Below, one piece after another: positions 32,737 to 32,769 of a stretch of DNA of 32,769 nt. The notes below the pieces were generated by a model. The model worked only from the letters and a program-made list of their open reading frames with translations, had not been told where the DNA came from and did not search any database. The DNA is taken from positions 1 through 32,769 of the forward strand of contig CAZNTE010000027.1 of NCBI GenBank assembly GCA_964575895.1, given 5' to 3'. The first letter of the stretch is position 1. Each line of letters starts with the position of its first letter. The translations under genes were made by a program, and so were the position numbers. The stretch comes from Gudongella sp964575895. GTDB lineage: Bacteria > Bacillota > Clostridia > Tissierellales > Tissierellaceae.

Positions 32737-32769
32737 TTCTCGGTTGAAATAAACAAAAACACCTCAACA

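Overview
The window looks like a chromosomal segment of a low-GC, Gram-positive anaerobe, most likely a Clostridia/Tissierellia-type Firmicute. This is inferred from the AT-rich sequence, strong GGAGG ribosome-binding sites, a lipobox lipoprotein, RsgI-type anti-sigma proteins and ACR3/ArsC arsenic genes. No RNA genes, CRISPR arrays or phage modules were seen. Nearly everything after 3.9 kb lies on the minus strand.

Layout. (1) 37-792 (-): secreted repeat protein. 1214-3905 (+): an operon of a CarH-like cobalamin-binding sensor, a GGDEF diguanylate cyclase and a small membrane protein. (2) 3909-4346 (-): a small membrane protein with an RsgI-type extracellular domain. (3) 4450-9113 (-): two arsenic/metalloid operons, each with its own ArsR and a well-formed promoter. 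One is arsR-acr3-arsC. The other is arsR, a TPFCSCSS permease, two half-permeases and a CxxC mini-thioredoxin. (4) 9240-12231 (-): an opine-dehydrogenase-family enzyme overlapping a fused cobalamin-dependent mutase. (5) 12943-17264 (-): lactate permease, a 47-residue membrane peptide, an FMN-dependent hydroxyacid oxidase, a radical SAM/SPASM protein resembling the tungsten-cofactor oxidoreductase maturases, and a tautomerase. (6) 17350-21472 (-): glutamate-carboxypeptidase-like M20 peptidase, gamma-glutamyltransferase-like Ntn hydrolase and a frameshifted GltS-like transporter, suggesting salvage of gamma-glutamyl compounds. (7) 21497-22824: a decayed IS6-like element. (8) 22895-26209 (-): ECF sigma factor, a transmembrane anti-sigma protein with RsgI-middle and PepSY domains, and a second RsgI-middle protein with four PepSY repeats and poly-aspartate tracts. 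(9) 26441-28670 (-): calcineurin-like phosphoesterase, HAD phosphatase and coiled-coil protein. (10) 28740-29061: a truncated IS110 left end. (11) 29167-32627 (-): TAXI-type TRAP transporter whose binding-protein gene has an in-frame amber codon.

The best candidates for undescribed biology are: the cobalamin (possibly light) sensor paired with a cyclic-di-GMP synthase; the ECF sigma/RsgI/PepSY set, in which the sigma gene and the four-PepSY gene share an almost identical promoter; and the opine dehydrogenase/B12 mutase pair beside an apparently orphan tungsten-enzyme maturase. All functions are read from sequence motifs; no database search was run.
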